A DNA stretch of 64,000 nucleotides from Corynebacterium frankenforstense DSM 45800 (GCF_001941485.1 NZ_CP009247.1:2046001-2110000), one strand, 5' to 3'; numbered from the stretch's first letter, positions 37,393 to 48,787 are shown. Translations and numbers: made by a program. The notes: generated by a model from the sequence alone, not told the origin.

Positions 37393-38457
37393 TTGTCCGA
37401 GCACCTGTGCAACGTCCGCCTGTTCACCGGCCGGGAGATCACCGCGCCGACCACCCTGAGCATGGACGGCGGGGTGATCACCGCGATCGGCGAGCGAATC
37501 ACCGACCCGGCCGCCCGCATCACCGACGTCGGCGGCGCGGTGGCGCTGCCCGGCCTGATCGACTCGCACCTGCACCTCTACCGCCGCCGCGACCTGGAGA
37601 CCCTCGCGGACTTCGGGGTGACCACCGCCGTGGACATGGCCTCCTGGCCGCCCGAGCGCACCAACGCGCTGCGCCGGCAACGGCACTGCGCGACCTTCCT
37701 CTCCGCCGGCGTGCCGTTCATCGGGCCGGCCGGCCCCCACGCGAAGTTCGACATGCCCGCCTACGCCACGGTCACCGACCCCGCCGAGGTGCCCGCCGGG
37801 GTGGAGCGGCGCCTGGCCGACGGCTCCGACTTCATCAAGATCGTCCTCGAGGCACCCGGTGACGGCGGCCCCGCCCCCGAGATTGCCGACGCCGTGGTGG
37901 TCGCCGCGCACGAGAAGGGCGCGCGCGTGGTGGCGCACACCGCCGCGCACGGCGCGGTGGAGACCGCGCTGCGCGCGGGCGTCGACGTGATCACGCACCT
38001 GCCGATGGACGAGCCGGTCGACGCGGAGCTGGCCGCGCGCCTGGCGGACGCGGGCACGCTCAGCATCCCGACGATGACGATGATGAAGGTGATGTCGGTG
38101 GTGCCGGGCCGGCGCTACGCGACGGCCGCGGAGAGCCTGCGCGCGCTGCGTGCGGCCGGGATCCCGGTGCTCGCCGGCACCGACTCGATCAACGTGCCGC
38201 GCACCCCGGTCAACATCCGGCTGGGCCACAACCTGCACCACGAGCTCGAGCTGCTGGTCGAGGCGGGCTGGAGCCCGCTGGAGGCGTTGCTCGCCGCGAC
38301 CGAGGTCCCGGCGGAGCACTGGGGGCTCCCCGACCGCGGGCGGCTGCGTCCCGGCGCGCGGGCCGACATCCTGCTGTGCGGCGACGACCCGCTGGCCGAC
38401 ATCTCGCGCACCCGGGACGTCCGGGGCGTCTACGTGCTCGGCGAGCGGGTCGTCTAG
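37393..38457 (+). CDS. Amidohydrolase-family metal-dependent hydrolase
   Basis: 354 residues. The metal motif is HxH in PGLIDSHLHLY near residue 58, the bridging Lys in DFIKIVLEA near 138, His residues in VVAHTAAHG and VITHLPMDE, and the catalytic Asp in LAGTDSIN. The C-terminal composite domain ends GRLRPGARADILL, typical of imidazolonepropionase/prolidase-like amidohydrolases. The substrate is unknown. The start is TTG at 37393 with AGAAAGGA about 9 nt upstream. Confidence 0.85.
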   Translation: MSEHLCNVRLFTGREITAPTTLSMDGGVITAIGERITDPAARITDVGGAVALPGLIDSHLHLYRRRDLETLADFGVTTAVDMASWPPERTNALRRQRHCATFLSAGVPFIGPAGPHAKFDMPAYATVTDPAEVPAGVERRLADGSDFIKIVLEAPGDGGPAPEIADAVVVAAHEKGARVVAHTAAHGAVETALRAGVDVITHLPMDEPVDAELAARLADAGTLSIPTMTMMKVMSVVPGRRYATAAESLRALRAAGIPVLAGTDSINVPRTPVNIRLGHNLHHELELLVEAGWSPLEALLAATEVPAEHWGLPDRGRLRPGARADILLCGDDPLADISRTRDVRGVYVLGERVV

Positions 38458-38466
38458 GGCGGCGAC

Positions 38467-38571
38467 CCCCGCTGCGGGGCAGGGCCTCCGTCGCGGGGCG
38501 GGGCCTCCGCCGCGGGGCGGGGCCTCCGCCACGGGGCGGGGCCTCCGCCACGGGGCAGGGCCTCCGCCGCC
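38467..38571. repeat. 19-bp GC-rich tandem repeat
   Basis: Five and a half units of 19 bp beginning at 38467, 38486, 38505, 38524, 38543 and 38562 (partial). The consensus is CTCCGCCGCGGGGCGGGGC, with 1-3 changes per unit. It directly follows the amidohydrolase stop and ends abruptly where an AT-rich stretch begins. Each unit contains CCGCGG-like self-complementary sequence, so transcripts could fold. Confidence 0.9.
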
Positions 38572-38805
38572 ACTTTTACATAATGTAGATTTTACGTTTT
38601 CGGGTAATATTTGTGGTGCAACCTGGGCTTCCCGGGGAGACGGCGAGGGTCCGATTTTCGCGTTTACATTTCGGTTCCATTTGAGTTCGCCGCTCCCGCG
38701 GGTCATCAGGCGCCAGGAAAAGAGCGTGCGACCCGGTAAAGCGTTAAATGACGTGACGCACGCTTCAGGAACACCGCCCCATAGTCCCCGAAGGAGCTGC
38801 CGCTC
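38572..38805 (+). promoter_or_regulatory. AT-rich upstream region of the nuclease-like gene
   Basis: With the repeat this makes 348 bp without a gene. Base composition drops sharply after 38571. TACATAATGTA (38577-38587) is a near-perfect palindrome. TAATAT near 38606 is a possible -10 element. GAAGGAG lies about 8 nt before the ATG at 38806. No other gene was recognised. Confidence 0.45.
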
Positions 38806-39885
38806 ATGAGCATCGACCAGGCTGTCCATTCCCTCGCCAACCGGGTCAAAGAGCTCAAGCCCGTCATCGAGACGGAGGAAGCCACGAAGACCGCCCTGAT
38901 CATTCCGTTCATCAGCACGGTGCTCGGCTACGACGTCACGGATCCGCGGGAGGTCATCCCGGAGTTCACCGCTGACGTCGGGGTGAAAAAGGGCGAGAAG
39001 GTCGATTACGCGATCAAGTCCGGTGATGATTTCCGGTTCCTGATCGAGTGCAAGAAGATCGGCGAGCCCCTCAGCCTGGACCACGCCAACCAGCTGATCC
39101 GGTACTTCAATGTGACGGACACAGAGTTCGCGATTCTCACCAACGGCGAGGTCTACGAGTTCTACGCCCAGTTGGACGCCGTGAACCGAATGGACGAGAA
39201 GCCGTTCATGACCATCGACCTCGCCAACATTGACGCCCGCATCTTCCCCCACCTCGAGATGTGCACGAAGTCCCGCTTCGACTCCGAGACCATCGCGGCG
39301 AGCGCTGAACAGCTCAAGTACGTCTCCGAGATCCGGAAGGTCCTCTCCCGGCAGTTCAAGGAGCCGGACACAGACTGGGTGAAGATGGTGGCAGCCCGCG
39401 TGACGTCGCGACGCATGACCGCGCAGACCCTCGAGGCCTTCACCAAGTTGGTCACCACCGCCCAGAATCAGTTCCTCAAGGACGAGGCCAACCGCCGGCT
39501 GCAGTCCGCGCAGGAGCACGACGAGTCCGTCAACGTCGAGCCGGCCGACACCGTCGACGAGGACCCGGATGCGGCGGAGGACTCCGGCGGAATCGTCACC
39601 ACCGAAGAAGAGCTTCAGGCGTTCGGGATCATCCGTGCCATCTGCTGCGCCGAGATCCCGGTCGGGGACATCTACCTACGCGACGCCAAGAGCTACTGCG
39701 CGATTCTCTACCAGGACAACAACCGCAAGCCGATCGCACGGCTGTACTTCGACCGGAAGATCCCGCGTATCGTGCTCTTCGACGCCGAGAAGCACCAGCA
39801 CCAGCACGATCTGGACTCCATCGCGGGCATCTACGAGTTCTCGGACCAGCTGCGGGAGCGCTGCCGCGTTCTCCGCGACCAGTAG
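38806..39885 (+). CDS. Orphan HsdR_N-type PD-(D/E)XK nuclease-domain protein
   Basis: 359 residues. The N-terminal part resembles the endonuclease domain of type I restriction HsdR: helices (TKTALIIPFISTVLGYDVTD), then EKVDYAI with the catalytic Asp and FRFLIECKKIGEPL supplying the E-x-K pair near residues 84-86. There is no helicase domain; HsdR is over 900 residues. The C-terminal half, after an acidic linker, has a small strand-rich domain (YLRDAKSYCAILYQ, KIPRIVLFDAEKH) of unknown role. No hsdM or hsdS is nearby. Solitary proteins of this type are usually annotated as restriction-like; a defence role is possible but unproven. Confidence 0.75.
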   Translation: MSIDQAVHSLANRVKELKPVIETEEATKTALIIPFISTVLGYDVTDPREVIPEFTADVGVKKGEKVDYAIKSGDDFRFLIECKKIGEPLSLDHANQLIRYFNVTDTEFAILTNGEVYEFYAQLDAVNRMDEKPFMTIDLANIDARIFPHLEMCTKSRFDSETIAASAEQLKYVSEIRKVLSRQFKEPDTDWVKMVAARVTSRRMTAQTLEAFTKLVTTAQNQFLKDEANRRLQSAQEHDESVNVEPADTVDEDPDAAEDSGGIVTTEEELQAFGIIRAICCAEIPVGDIYLRDAKSYCAILYQDNNRKPIARLYFDRKIPRIVLFDAEKHQHQHDLDSIAGIYEFSDQLRERCRVLRDQ

Positions 39886-39928
39886 CGTCTCACCGGCCCC
39901 CGGCATCAGATCCCGGACCGACGCACTC

Positions 39929-39959
39929 GGGGCCCGCCTCCCTCATGGAGACGGGCCCC
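39929..39959. terminator. Hairpin between convergent genes
   Basis: GGGGCCCG (39929-39936) pairs with CGGGCCCC (39952-39959), with an inner CTCC/GGAG stem and one mismatch. It lies between the nuclease-like gene and the DsbA-like gene and may stop both transcripts. No U-run. Confidence 0.5.
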
Positions 39960-39984
39960 GTGCCGTTGCCGGAGAACCGCGGGT

Positions 39985-40599
39985 CTAGACCTGCGGGCTC
40001 TCCGTGCGGGAGCGCTTGAGCTCGAAGAAGTAGGGGAACTGGGCCAGGCGCACCGCGGCGTCGAAGATCTCACCGGCCTCCTCGCCGGTGGGGACGCGGG
40101 TGATCACGGGGCCGAAGAAGGCGTGGTCGCCCAGCTTGATCACCGGAGTGCCCACCTCGTCGCCCACGGACTCGATGCCGGCGTTGTGGAACTTGCGCAG
40201 CGCGTCGTCCCACTCCTCGGTGTCGGCGACCTTCTGGTAGTCGGAGGACAGACCCACCTTGGCCAGCGCCTCGGCGATGACCTCGTTGTACGCGCCGTAG
40301 CCCTTCTTGCCGCCCTGGCCGCCGGGGTGCACCAGCTCGCCCATGGTGGTGTAGAGCTCGTCGACCTTCTCGGGGTGCTCGGTGGCCACCGCGGCGAAGA
40401 CGCGGGCCGGGCCCCAGTTGGCCTCCATCATCTTCATGTACTCCGGGTCGAGGTCGCGGCCGTCGTTGAGCACGGACAGGCTCATCGGCTGCCAGGTGAT
40501 CTCGATGTCGCGGACCTTCTCGACCTCCTTCATCCAGCGGGAGGTCTGCCACGCGAACGGGCAGGAGACGTCGAACCAGAAGGTGACGGACTGGGTCAT
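39985..40599 (-). CDS. DsbA-fold protein, mycothiol-dependent nitroreductase (Rv2466c) type
   Basis: 204 residues, thioredoxin fold with an inserted helical domain. The active-site stretch FWFDVSCPFAWQTSRW aligns with mycobacterial Rv2466c (CPWC), but the second Cys is replaced by Ala, leaving CPFA. The cis-Pro loop GTPVIKLGDHAFFGPV is present. Rv2466c uses mycothiol to reduce substrates, and a monothiol version could still form a mixed disulfide with mycothiol. AGAGAGGA precedes the ATG. It sits upstream of and divergent from pepN as in C. glutamicum. Confidence 0.85.
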   Translation of the reverse strand: MTQSVTFWFDVSCPFAWQTSRWMKEVEKVRDIEITWQPMSLSVLNDGRDLDPEYMKMMEANWGPARVFAAVATEHPEKVDELYTTMGELVHPGGQGGKKGYGAYNEVIAEALAKVGLSSDYQKVADTEEWDDALRKFHNAGIESVGDEVGTPVIKLGDHAFFGPVITRVPTGEEAGEIFDAAVRLAQFPYFFELKRSRTESPQV

Positions 40600-40699
40600 G
40601 GGGTAATTCCTCTCTGTCGGGTGACTTCGCGGGCCAGCCTAACCGCACTCGCGTGCCCGCGGCCCGTGCGCGCCCCAGCCGGTGACTACCGTGTAGGCC

Positions 40700-43330
<2,631 letters not shown>

Positions 43331-43390
43331 GCGGTCGAGATACGGGAGCGGGGCTCGGGGCCCGCTCCACCCCTGCGGGAAACCGCGGGC

Positions 43391-44158
43391 TCAGGCCCTG
43401 CGCATCAGCCCACGGCGGCTGAGTCGGCCGGCCGGGCGCCGCTCCCAGATCCACGTCATGCCGGCCCACGCGATCGCGACGAGCACGAACTCGACGCCGA
43501 TGTAGCGGGGCCACGGCCCGAAGACGTCGATGATCGAGCGCCCCCGCGGCTTGCGTGCGAGAAAGCCGTAGTTGCCGCCGGTGCGCACGTTGGCCACCCC
43601 GGCGACGGCCATCCAGAGCATGCTGAACGCCATGGTGAAGCGGTAACCGGACCAGGTGGGCCGGAAGCCGTAGCCGAAGGTGAGCACGGCGGGGATGATC
43701 AGGGCCGCCCAGTGGAAGAGCCAGTAGGCGCTCTCCTGGATGCGCCGGTCCATCACCCACGCGGCGTCGGGGGTCAGCAACGCCATGGGGTTGAGCAGGA
43801 AGCCCCAGTAGTAGGTGATCGCGGTCAGGTGCTCCTGGCCGGTGCCCAACGCGACCGGGGCGATCAGGCGCAGCCAGTCGGAGACGTGGAAGGGGGCCAG
43901 CTCGTCGGGGACGAAGTTCTCGGGCCGGAGGATCACGGCCAGGTAGGTCACGCTGAGCACCCCGAGCACGAGCGCGGTGAGCTGCCGGGCGATCTTGTTC
44001 GCCTTCATCCCGCGGGTGCGCCTCGCGGCGACGACGAGCACGCCGGCCAGGCTGATCCCGACGACCATCACGCACAGGTGCCGGCTGTCGAACTGCTCTA
44101 TGACCGGGTACGTCCCGCCGGTGCGGCGGGACGTCCAGGTGCGGGTGGCGTTCGACAT
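43391..44158 (-). CDS. TIGR02206/YwaF-like membrane protein
   Basis: 255 residues with about six to seven hydrophobic segments. The YITYYWGFLLNP-like region (here TAITYYWGFLLNPMALLTPD) and GGNYGFLARKP near the C-terminus are typical of the YwaF/TIGR02206 integral membrane family, whose function is unknown. The start at 44158 (MSNATRT) is supported by TAAAAT (44172-44167) ending 8 nt upstream. It converges on pepN. Confidence 0.75.
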   Translation of the reverse strand: MSNATRTWTSRRTGGTYPVIEQFDSRHLCVMVVGISLAGVLVVAARRTRGMKANKIARQLTALVLGVLSVTYLAVILRPENFVPDELAPFHVSDWLRLIAPVALGTGQEHLTAITYYWGFLLNPMALLTPDAAWVMDRRIQESAYWLFHWAALIIPAVLTFGYGFRPTWSGYRFTMAFSMLWMAVAGVANVRTGGNYGFLARKPRGRSIIDVFGPWPRYIGVEFVLVAIAWAGMTWIWERRPAGRLSRRGLMRRA

Positions 44159-44345
44159 AAGCCGGGATTTTAGCAACAGGTGGTCGCCCCCACCGTGAGA
44201 GCCGGGGTCTTCCCCACCGTGGGTCACGGGCGACCTGTCCCGGACGCGCGGTTCTACCCGGGGCCCGGCGCTCCCGCCGGCCCTGTCCGGGGCACGCCGG
44301 CGCGACCCCGACCGACCCCACCTAGCCCGCTCGGTATGTCATGAC

Positions 44346-44363
44346 TAGACTGTGCGGTACATT
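44346..44363 (+). promoter_or_regulatory. McbR-type box at the first FAD-protein gene
   Basis: TAGAC-TGTGCG-GTACA (44346-44361) matches the McbR operator TAGAC-N6-GTCTA of C. glutamicum at 9 of 10 fixed positions counting both arms. TACATT at 44358-44363 is a plausible -10, so a bound repressor would cover the promoter. Confidence 0.6.
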
Positions 44364-44391
44364 TCATTCAGACCGGAGGGAGAAACTGATC

Positions 44392-46398
44392 GTGGCACCC
44401 ACCTCGCCGACGGTCCCGGCGATCGCCGTGATCGGGCTCGGCCCGCGCAGCATCGCCGTGCTCGAACGACTCGTCTCGCACCTGACGCACCTTTCCGACC
44501 CGCCCGAACGCCTCTACCTGCACCTCATCGACGACGCGCAGCACGGCGGCGGACGGATCTGGAACATCGACCAGACGCACGCGCTGGTGATGAACACCTT
44601 CGCCGACGGCATGACGCTCTTCGCCGAACCGGGTGCGACCGTGGCCGACCCGGTCACCGAGGGCCCGACGATCTACGAGTGGATCCGCCTGGTGCGCGGG
44701 GACGAGACCGGGATCGCACCCGCCAAGGTCGACTACTTCCGCGCACACCCGCTGCTGCCGCAGTTCCGCCCGGTCACCGAGGACTTCTCCGCCGAGGAGC
44801 TCGACGCCGTTCTGCCCCACTCCTATCTGCCGCGCGCCCTCTACGGCTTCTACATCCAGTGGGTCTACTCCTCGGTGCTCGACCGCCTGCCCGACTGGGT
44901 CACCCCGGTCGCCCACGCCGCGCGTGCCGTCGGCATCCGGGAGAGCGGCGAGTGCGACGAGATCGCACTCTCCGACGCCACGACGCTCGCCGCCACCGCC
45001 ACCGTCTTCGTCTCCGGCTGGCAGCACCAGGGCTTCACCGAGCAGGAGAAGTGGATCAACGCGAAGCTGCGCAAGGACCCCCGGCTGCACTGGGTCCGCG
45101 CCGACAACCCCATCGACCAGGACGTCGCCGGCATCGCCGCCGGCGAGCGGGTGCTCGTGCGCGGGCTGGGCATGGGCTTCTTCGACGTCCTCGCCCTGAG
45201 CACCGTCGAGCGCGGCGGCCGCTTCGTCGAGGACGCCGCGGCGCCCGGCGGGCTGCGCTACGAGGCCAGCGGAGACGAGCCCCGTTTCTTCGCCAGCTCG
45301 CGGCGCGGTTACCCGTTCCTGCCGCAGGCCGCCGACGGCCAGGTCCCGCCCCCGGCCGCGATGCCGCGGCTGCGGAAGGTCATCAAGGCGCTCTCCGCGC
45401 GCGGCGGCAGCCACTGCATCGACTACGACACCGAGGTCTGGCCCGCGGTGGTGCGCGACGCCTACGCCACCTACGTCGAGACGCTCGCGCGGGTCCGCCC
45501 GGACGCGCTGCGCCGCCCGGTGGCCGAGGCGCTCGCCGAGATCGACGCGGCCGACATCAACCCGCGCGCCCGTTTCGGGGGCGTCGAGGTCCTCGACCGG
45601 ATCGTCGAGGAGTCCACGGACGAGCCGTTCTCCCTGGTACCCTACATCGAGCAGATCCCGCGGCAGTTCGACTCCGTCGCCGAGCTGACCGCCTGGGCCG
45701 CCGGACGCATCGCCCACGACATCGCGGAGTCCGAGCGCGGGCAGGACTCGCCGGTGCGCGCCGCGCTGTGGTCGGTCGGCTCCGCCCGCAAGCCGACCCA
45801 GGTGCTCGGCGCCGAGGCCCGCTACACGGCCGAGTCGCGGCGCAATCTCTTCCACACCGCCGTCGCGCTGGGGCAGTTCGCGTGCTCGGGCCCGCCGCTG
45901 TTCCGGTCGCGCCAGCTGCTCGCGCTCATCGAGGCGGGCGTGGTGACGCTGGTGGGCGGCTCGCCGGTCCTCGACGTCGACGAGGGCACCTGGGTGCTGC
46001 GCTCGGAGTACTCGGCCAGCGAGTCGGTCCGCGGCACCACGCTCGTCGACGCGTGGGTGCACAAGCCGGACATCCGTCGCCTGCCCTCGGACCCGCTGAT
46101 GGCCCGGCTGGTCTCCACCGGCAGGGTGCGCCCGTTCAGCGAGACACGCGCCGACGGCGAGACCCTGCTCACCGGTTCCCCGGAGCTGGACCCGCAGACC
46201 CGGCTGGCCGTCGGCGTCGACGGCGAAACCGACCCGCGCCTGCACCTGGTGGGCATCCCCGCCCACTCCCAGTACCCGGACACCACGCTGGCCCCGCCGC
46301 TCCCGGGCACGGACTCCTGGTTCATCCAGGAGGCCGACAAGGCCGCGGTCTCCGCGCTCGACCGCGCGCTGCGGGCAGTCGTCGCGCAGCCGGCCTGA
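44392..46398 (+). CDS. FAD/NAD(P)-binding protein, paralogue 1
   Basis: 668 residues. The N-terminal dinucleotide fold is AIAVIGLGPRSIAVLERL, followed by GGGRIWN, MNTFADGMTLFAEPG, DNPIDQD and RGLGMGFFDVLAL, all shared with the second copy at 59643. The C-terminal domain shares LGAEARYTAESRRNLF and SGPPLFRSRQLLALI. The family (NAD_binding_9/COG4529-like) resembles flavin monooxygenases and lysine N-hydroxylases, but the reaction is unknown. The GTG at 44392 has GGAGGGAG at 44375-44382; ATG 44341 lies upstream of the promoter. The McbR-type box ties it to sulfur control. Confidence 0.8.
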   Translation: MAPTSPTVPAIAVIGLGPRSIAVLERLVSHLTHLSDPPERLYLHLIDDAQHGGGRIWNIDQTHALVMNTFADGMTLFAEPGATVADPVTEGPTIYEWIRLVRGDETGIAPAKVDYFRAHPLLPQFRPVTEDFSAEELDAVLPHSYLPRALYGFYIQWVYSSVLDRLPDWVTPVAHAARAVGIRESGECDEIALSDATTLAATATVFVSGWQHQGFTEQEKWINAKLRKDPRLHWVRADNPIDQDVAGIAAGERVLVRGLGMGFFDVLALSTVERGGRFVEDAAAPGGLRYEASGDEPRFFASSRRGYPFLPQAADGQVPPPAAMPRLRKVIKALSARGGSHCIDYDTEVWPAVVRDAYATYVETLARVRPDALRRPVAEALAEIDAADINPRARFGGVEVLDRIVEESTDEPFSLVPYIEQIPRQFDSVAELTAWAAGRIAHDIAESERGQDSPVRAALWSVGSARKPTQVLGAEARYTAESRRNLFHTAVALGQFACSGPPLFRSRQLLALIEAGVVTLVGGSPVLDVDEGTWVLRSEYSASESVRGTTLVDAWVHKPDIRRLPSDPLMARLVSTGRVRPFSETRADGETLLTGSPELDPQTRLAVGVDGETDPRLHLVGIPAHSQYPDTTLAPPLPGTDSWFIQEADKAAVSALDRALRAVVAQPA

Positions 46399-46506
46399 GC
46401 CCGGCCGCGCGGCGCCGGGCCGCCTGCCCCGGCCGGCTCAATCGACCCGGCCACGCAGGGACAACCGCACACGGCGACCACCTCCAGCCACTCGGTCCAC
46501 CCTATA

Positions 46507-46549
46507 CAGACCAAGCGGTCTGGCATGACTGGACCGAGCGTGCTACATT
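46507..46549 (+). promoter_or_regulatory. McbR-type box and promoter of osmC-like gene
   Basis: CAGAC-CAAGCG-GTCTG (46507-46522) is a perfect inverted repeat with the AGAC-N6-GTCT core of McbR sites. CTGGCA (46520-46525), 18 bp, then TACATT (46544-46549) form a reasonable promoter. The box overlaps the -35. Confidence 0.7.
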
Positions 46550-46580
46550 GAGGAACACAATCAACGCGAAGGAGACTGAT

Positions 46581-47129
46581 ATGTCTGATCTGACCCCGAA
46601 GCACCAGGACGGCGAGGCCCTCGAGCCGATCGACAAGGACAAGCTGTCCGAGCTGGCGCAGAAGAACATCGACAACCCCGAGGGCGGCCGCAAGAAGATC
46701 CGCACCCACACCGAGGCCGACGGTCACTTCCGCAACTACACCAAGGTCCGCGACCTCGACCCGGTGCTCGTCTCCGAGCCTTACCCGCTGCTGGGCGACA
46801 ACACCGCCCCGAACCCGACCGAGATCGCCCAGGCCGGCCTCGCCGCCTGCATCTCCGTGGGCATCCAGGCCATCGCCACCCACCGCGGCGTCGAGCTGAC
46901 CAAGATCGACATCGACATCGAGTCCGACATCGACATCTCCCCGACCTGGGGCGTCGGCGACATCGAGGGCGAGAAGCGCCCGGGCGTCTCCGACGTGCGC
47001 GTGACCGTCGACCTGGACGGCGACGCCGACCGCGAGACCCTGCAGAAGATCGTCGACGACGCCGTCGAGTGGTCGCCGGTGGTCAACACCTACACCCGCC
47101 CGGCCAACCTCACCGCCGAGCTGGCCTAG
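46581..47129 (+). CDS. OsmC-family protein with a single cysteine
   Basis: 182 residues. The OsmC/Ohr fold is supported by the central helix segment GLAACISVGIQAIATHRGVEL, and the protein ends with the usual strand-rich region. Classical Ohr/OsmC peroxidases use two cysteines. Here only the helix Cys is present and the C-terminal one is replaced (SPVVNTYTRP). Direct thiol peroxidase activity by the two-Cys mechanism is therefore unlikely. AAGGAG lies 6 nt before the ATG. It has its own McbR-type box and ends at a strong shared terminator. Confidence 0.8.
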   Translation: MSDLTPKHQDGEALEPIDKDKLSELAQKNIDNPEGGRKKIRTHTEADGHFRNYTKVRDLDPVLVSEPYPLLGDNTAPNPTEIAQAGLAACISVGIQAIATHRGVELTKIDIDIESDIDISPTWGVGDIEGEKRPGVSDVRVTVDLDGDADRETLQKIVDDAVEWSPVVNTYTRPANLTAELA

Positions 47130-47152
47130 GCAGCCCGCGACACCTCCACAGA

Positions 47153-47184
47153 AAGCGCCCGCCGGAGCGATCCGGCGGGCGCTT
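47153..47184. terminator. Bidirectional terminator
   Basis: Perfect 14-bp stem (47153-47166 with 47171-47184) and a GCGA tetraloop between the convergent osmC-like gene and the ABC importer operon. The minus-strand side is followed by TTTCTG. Confidence 0.8.
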
Positions 47185-47194
47185 CCGCGTCCTC

Positions 47195-47950
47195 CTAGCG
47201 CTCGAGCAGGCCGAGCAGGCGGCCACGCAGCTCGCCGGTGTACTCGCCGGCGGCCGCGGCCCCCTCCCCGAAGCGCGGGCGCGGCAGCTCCACGGTGACG
47301 TCCTCGATGATCGTGGCGTCCGGCCCGGGCGACATGACCAGGATCCGGTCGGAGAGCAGGATCGCCTCGTCGACGTCGTGGGTGACCATCACGACGGTGC
47401 GCTGGTTGGCCTCCCACACCTCGAGCAGGACCTCCTGGAGCTGCCGGCGCGTCAGGGCGTCGAGCGCGCCGAAGGGCTCGTCGAGGAGCAGGATGCGCGA
47501 GTCGACGGCGAAGGCCCGCGCCAGGCCGACCCGCTGCTGCATGCCGCCGGAGAGCTGGGCGGGCCTGCGGTCGGCGGCGTGCGAGAGGTTGACCTTGGCC
47601 AGGTACTCCTCGGCGCGCGCGGCACGCTCGGCCGCACTGAGGCCCGGGCGCGCCGAGCGCAGCCCGAAGTCGATGTTTCCGCGGGCGGTCAGCCACGGCA
47701 GCAGGGCGTGGTTCTGGAAGACCATGCCGCGCTCCGGGCCGGGCCCGGTGACCGGCGAACCGAGGGCGGAGACGGTCCCGGAGCTCGGCTCGGCGAGCCC
47801 CGCGATCATGTTAAGGATCGTGGACTTGCCGGAGCCGGACGGCCCCAGGAGGGAGACGAACTCGCCCTCGGCCACGCTCAGCGAGGTCGGGCCGATGACC
47901 CGGGTCTCGCCGAAGGTCTTGGTCACGGAGTCAACGAGGATGTCAGTCAT
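47195..47950 (-). CDS. ABC importer ATPase, NitT/TauT type
   Basis: 251 residues. Walker A GPSGSGKST near residue 37, Q-loop FQNHALLPW, signature LSGGMQQRVGLARA, Walker B ILLLDEPFGALD and H-loop VTHDVDEA are complete. The sequence type is that of SsuB/TauB/NrtD ATPases. Last gene of the SBP-permease-ATPase operon, overlapping the permease gene by 8 bases. Confidence 0.92.
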   Translation of the reverse strand: MTDILVDSVTKTFGETRVIGPTSLSVAEGEFVSLLGPSGSGKSTILNMIAGLAEPSSGTVSALGSPVTGPGPERGMVFQNHALLPWLTARGNIDFGLRSARPGLSAAERAARAEEYLAKVNLSHAADRRPAQLSGGMQQRVGLARAFAVDSRILLLDEPFGALDALTRRQLQEVLLEVWEANQRTVVMVTHDVDEAILLSDRILVMSPGPDATIIEDVTVELPRPRFGEGAAAAGEYTGELRGRLLGLLER

Positions 47951-48746
47951 AGCGCACGACCTTCTGCAGAGAGGCGATGAGGTAGTCGAGGAGCAGACCG
48001 ACGACGCCGATGACGACGATGGCCACCACGATGGCGTCGATGTCGAGCCGGTTCCACATGTTCCAGACGAAGAAGCCGATGCCCTGTCCCCCGGCGAGCA
48101 TCTCGGCGGCGACGATGACCAGCCACGACGTCGACAGCGACAGCCGCATGCCGGTGACGATGCCGGGCACCACGGCCGGGGCGGTGACGAAGCGCAGCTT
48201 GTCCCACCAGTTCGTGCCCAGCGTGGCCGCGAGGTTGAGGTAGGTCGGGTTGATCCCGCGCACCGCGTCGATGGTGTTGACCAGCGTCGGCCAGATCGCC
48301 GAGAGGACGATGACGAACACGGAGGTCGCCTCGGCGTCGCGCAGCAGCGCCAGGCCCAGCGGCAGCCAGGCCAACGGGGAGACCGGGCGCAGCACCTGCA
48401 CGAAGGGGTCGACGGCCCGGCGCAGCAGCGCCGAGGAGCCGAGCAGGAAGCCCAGCGGCACGGCGATGGCCATGGCCAGCAGGAAGCCGACGACCACGCG
48501 ACGCAGGCTGGCCACCAGGTGCCAGAAGATGCCGACGGAGGCCGGCCCGTCGCGGTAGAAGGGGTCGGAGAGGATCTCGACGGCGCGGGTGGCGGTGCGC
48601 GCCGGCGTCGGGGCGATGTCGGCGAGCCAGCCGGCGGCGGCCGCCGCCTGCCAGAGGGCGAGGAAGGCGGCGAGGATCACCACGAACAGGGCGACCGGGT
48701 AGAGCGGGTTGCGCACCTCGCCGCGCGCCGCGGTCCTGGTACTCAT
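47943..48746 (-). CDS. ABC importer permease, NitT/TauT type
   Basis: 267 residues with about six membrane helices. The cytoplasmic EAA-type loop (NLAATLGTNWWDKLRFVTAP) marks the BPD_transp_1 permeases of the SsuC/TauC/NrtB group. Start at 48746 follows the SBP gene by 41 nt. The long out-of-frame continuation upstream is rejected because it shadows the SBP gene. Confidence 0.9.
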   Translation of the reverse strand: MSTRTAARGEVRNPLYPVALFVVILAAFLALWQAAAAAGWLADIAPTPARTATRAVEILSDPFYRDGPASVGIFWHLVASLRRVVVGFLLAMAIAVPLGFLLGSSALLRRAVDPFVQVLRPVSPLAWLPLGLALLRDAEATSVFVIVLSAIWPTLVNTIDAVRGINPTYLNLAATLGTNWWDKLRFVTAPAVVPGIVTGMRLSLSTSWLVIVAAEMLAGGQGIGFFVWNMWNRLDIDAIVVAIVVIGVVGLLLDYLIASLQKVVRYD

Positions 48747-48787
48747 CGGGATTGGTGCTCCTTGTCTGTCAGGGGGTGCGCCGCGCC

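Noticed and set aside
38467..38571. The tandem repeat considered as a CRISPR array
   Set aside because: Units are contiguous 19-mers with no spacers, and no cas genes are nearby.
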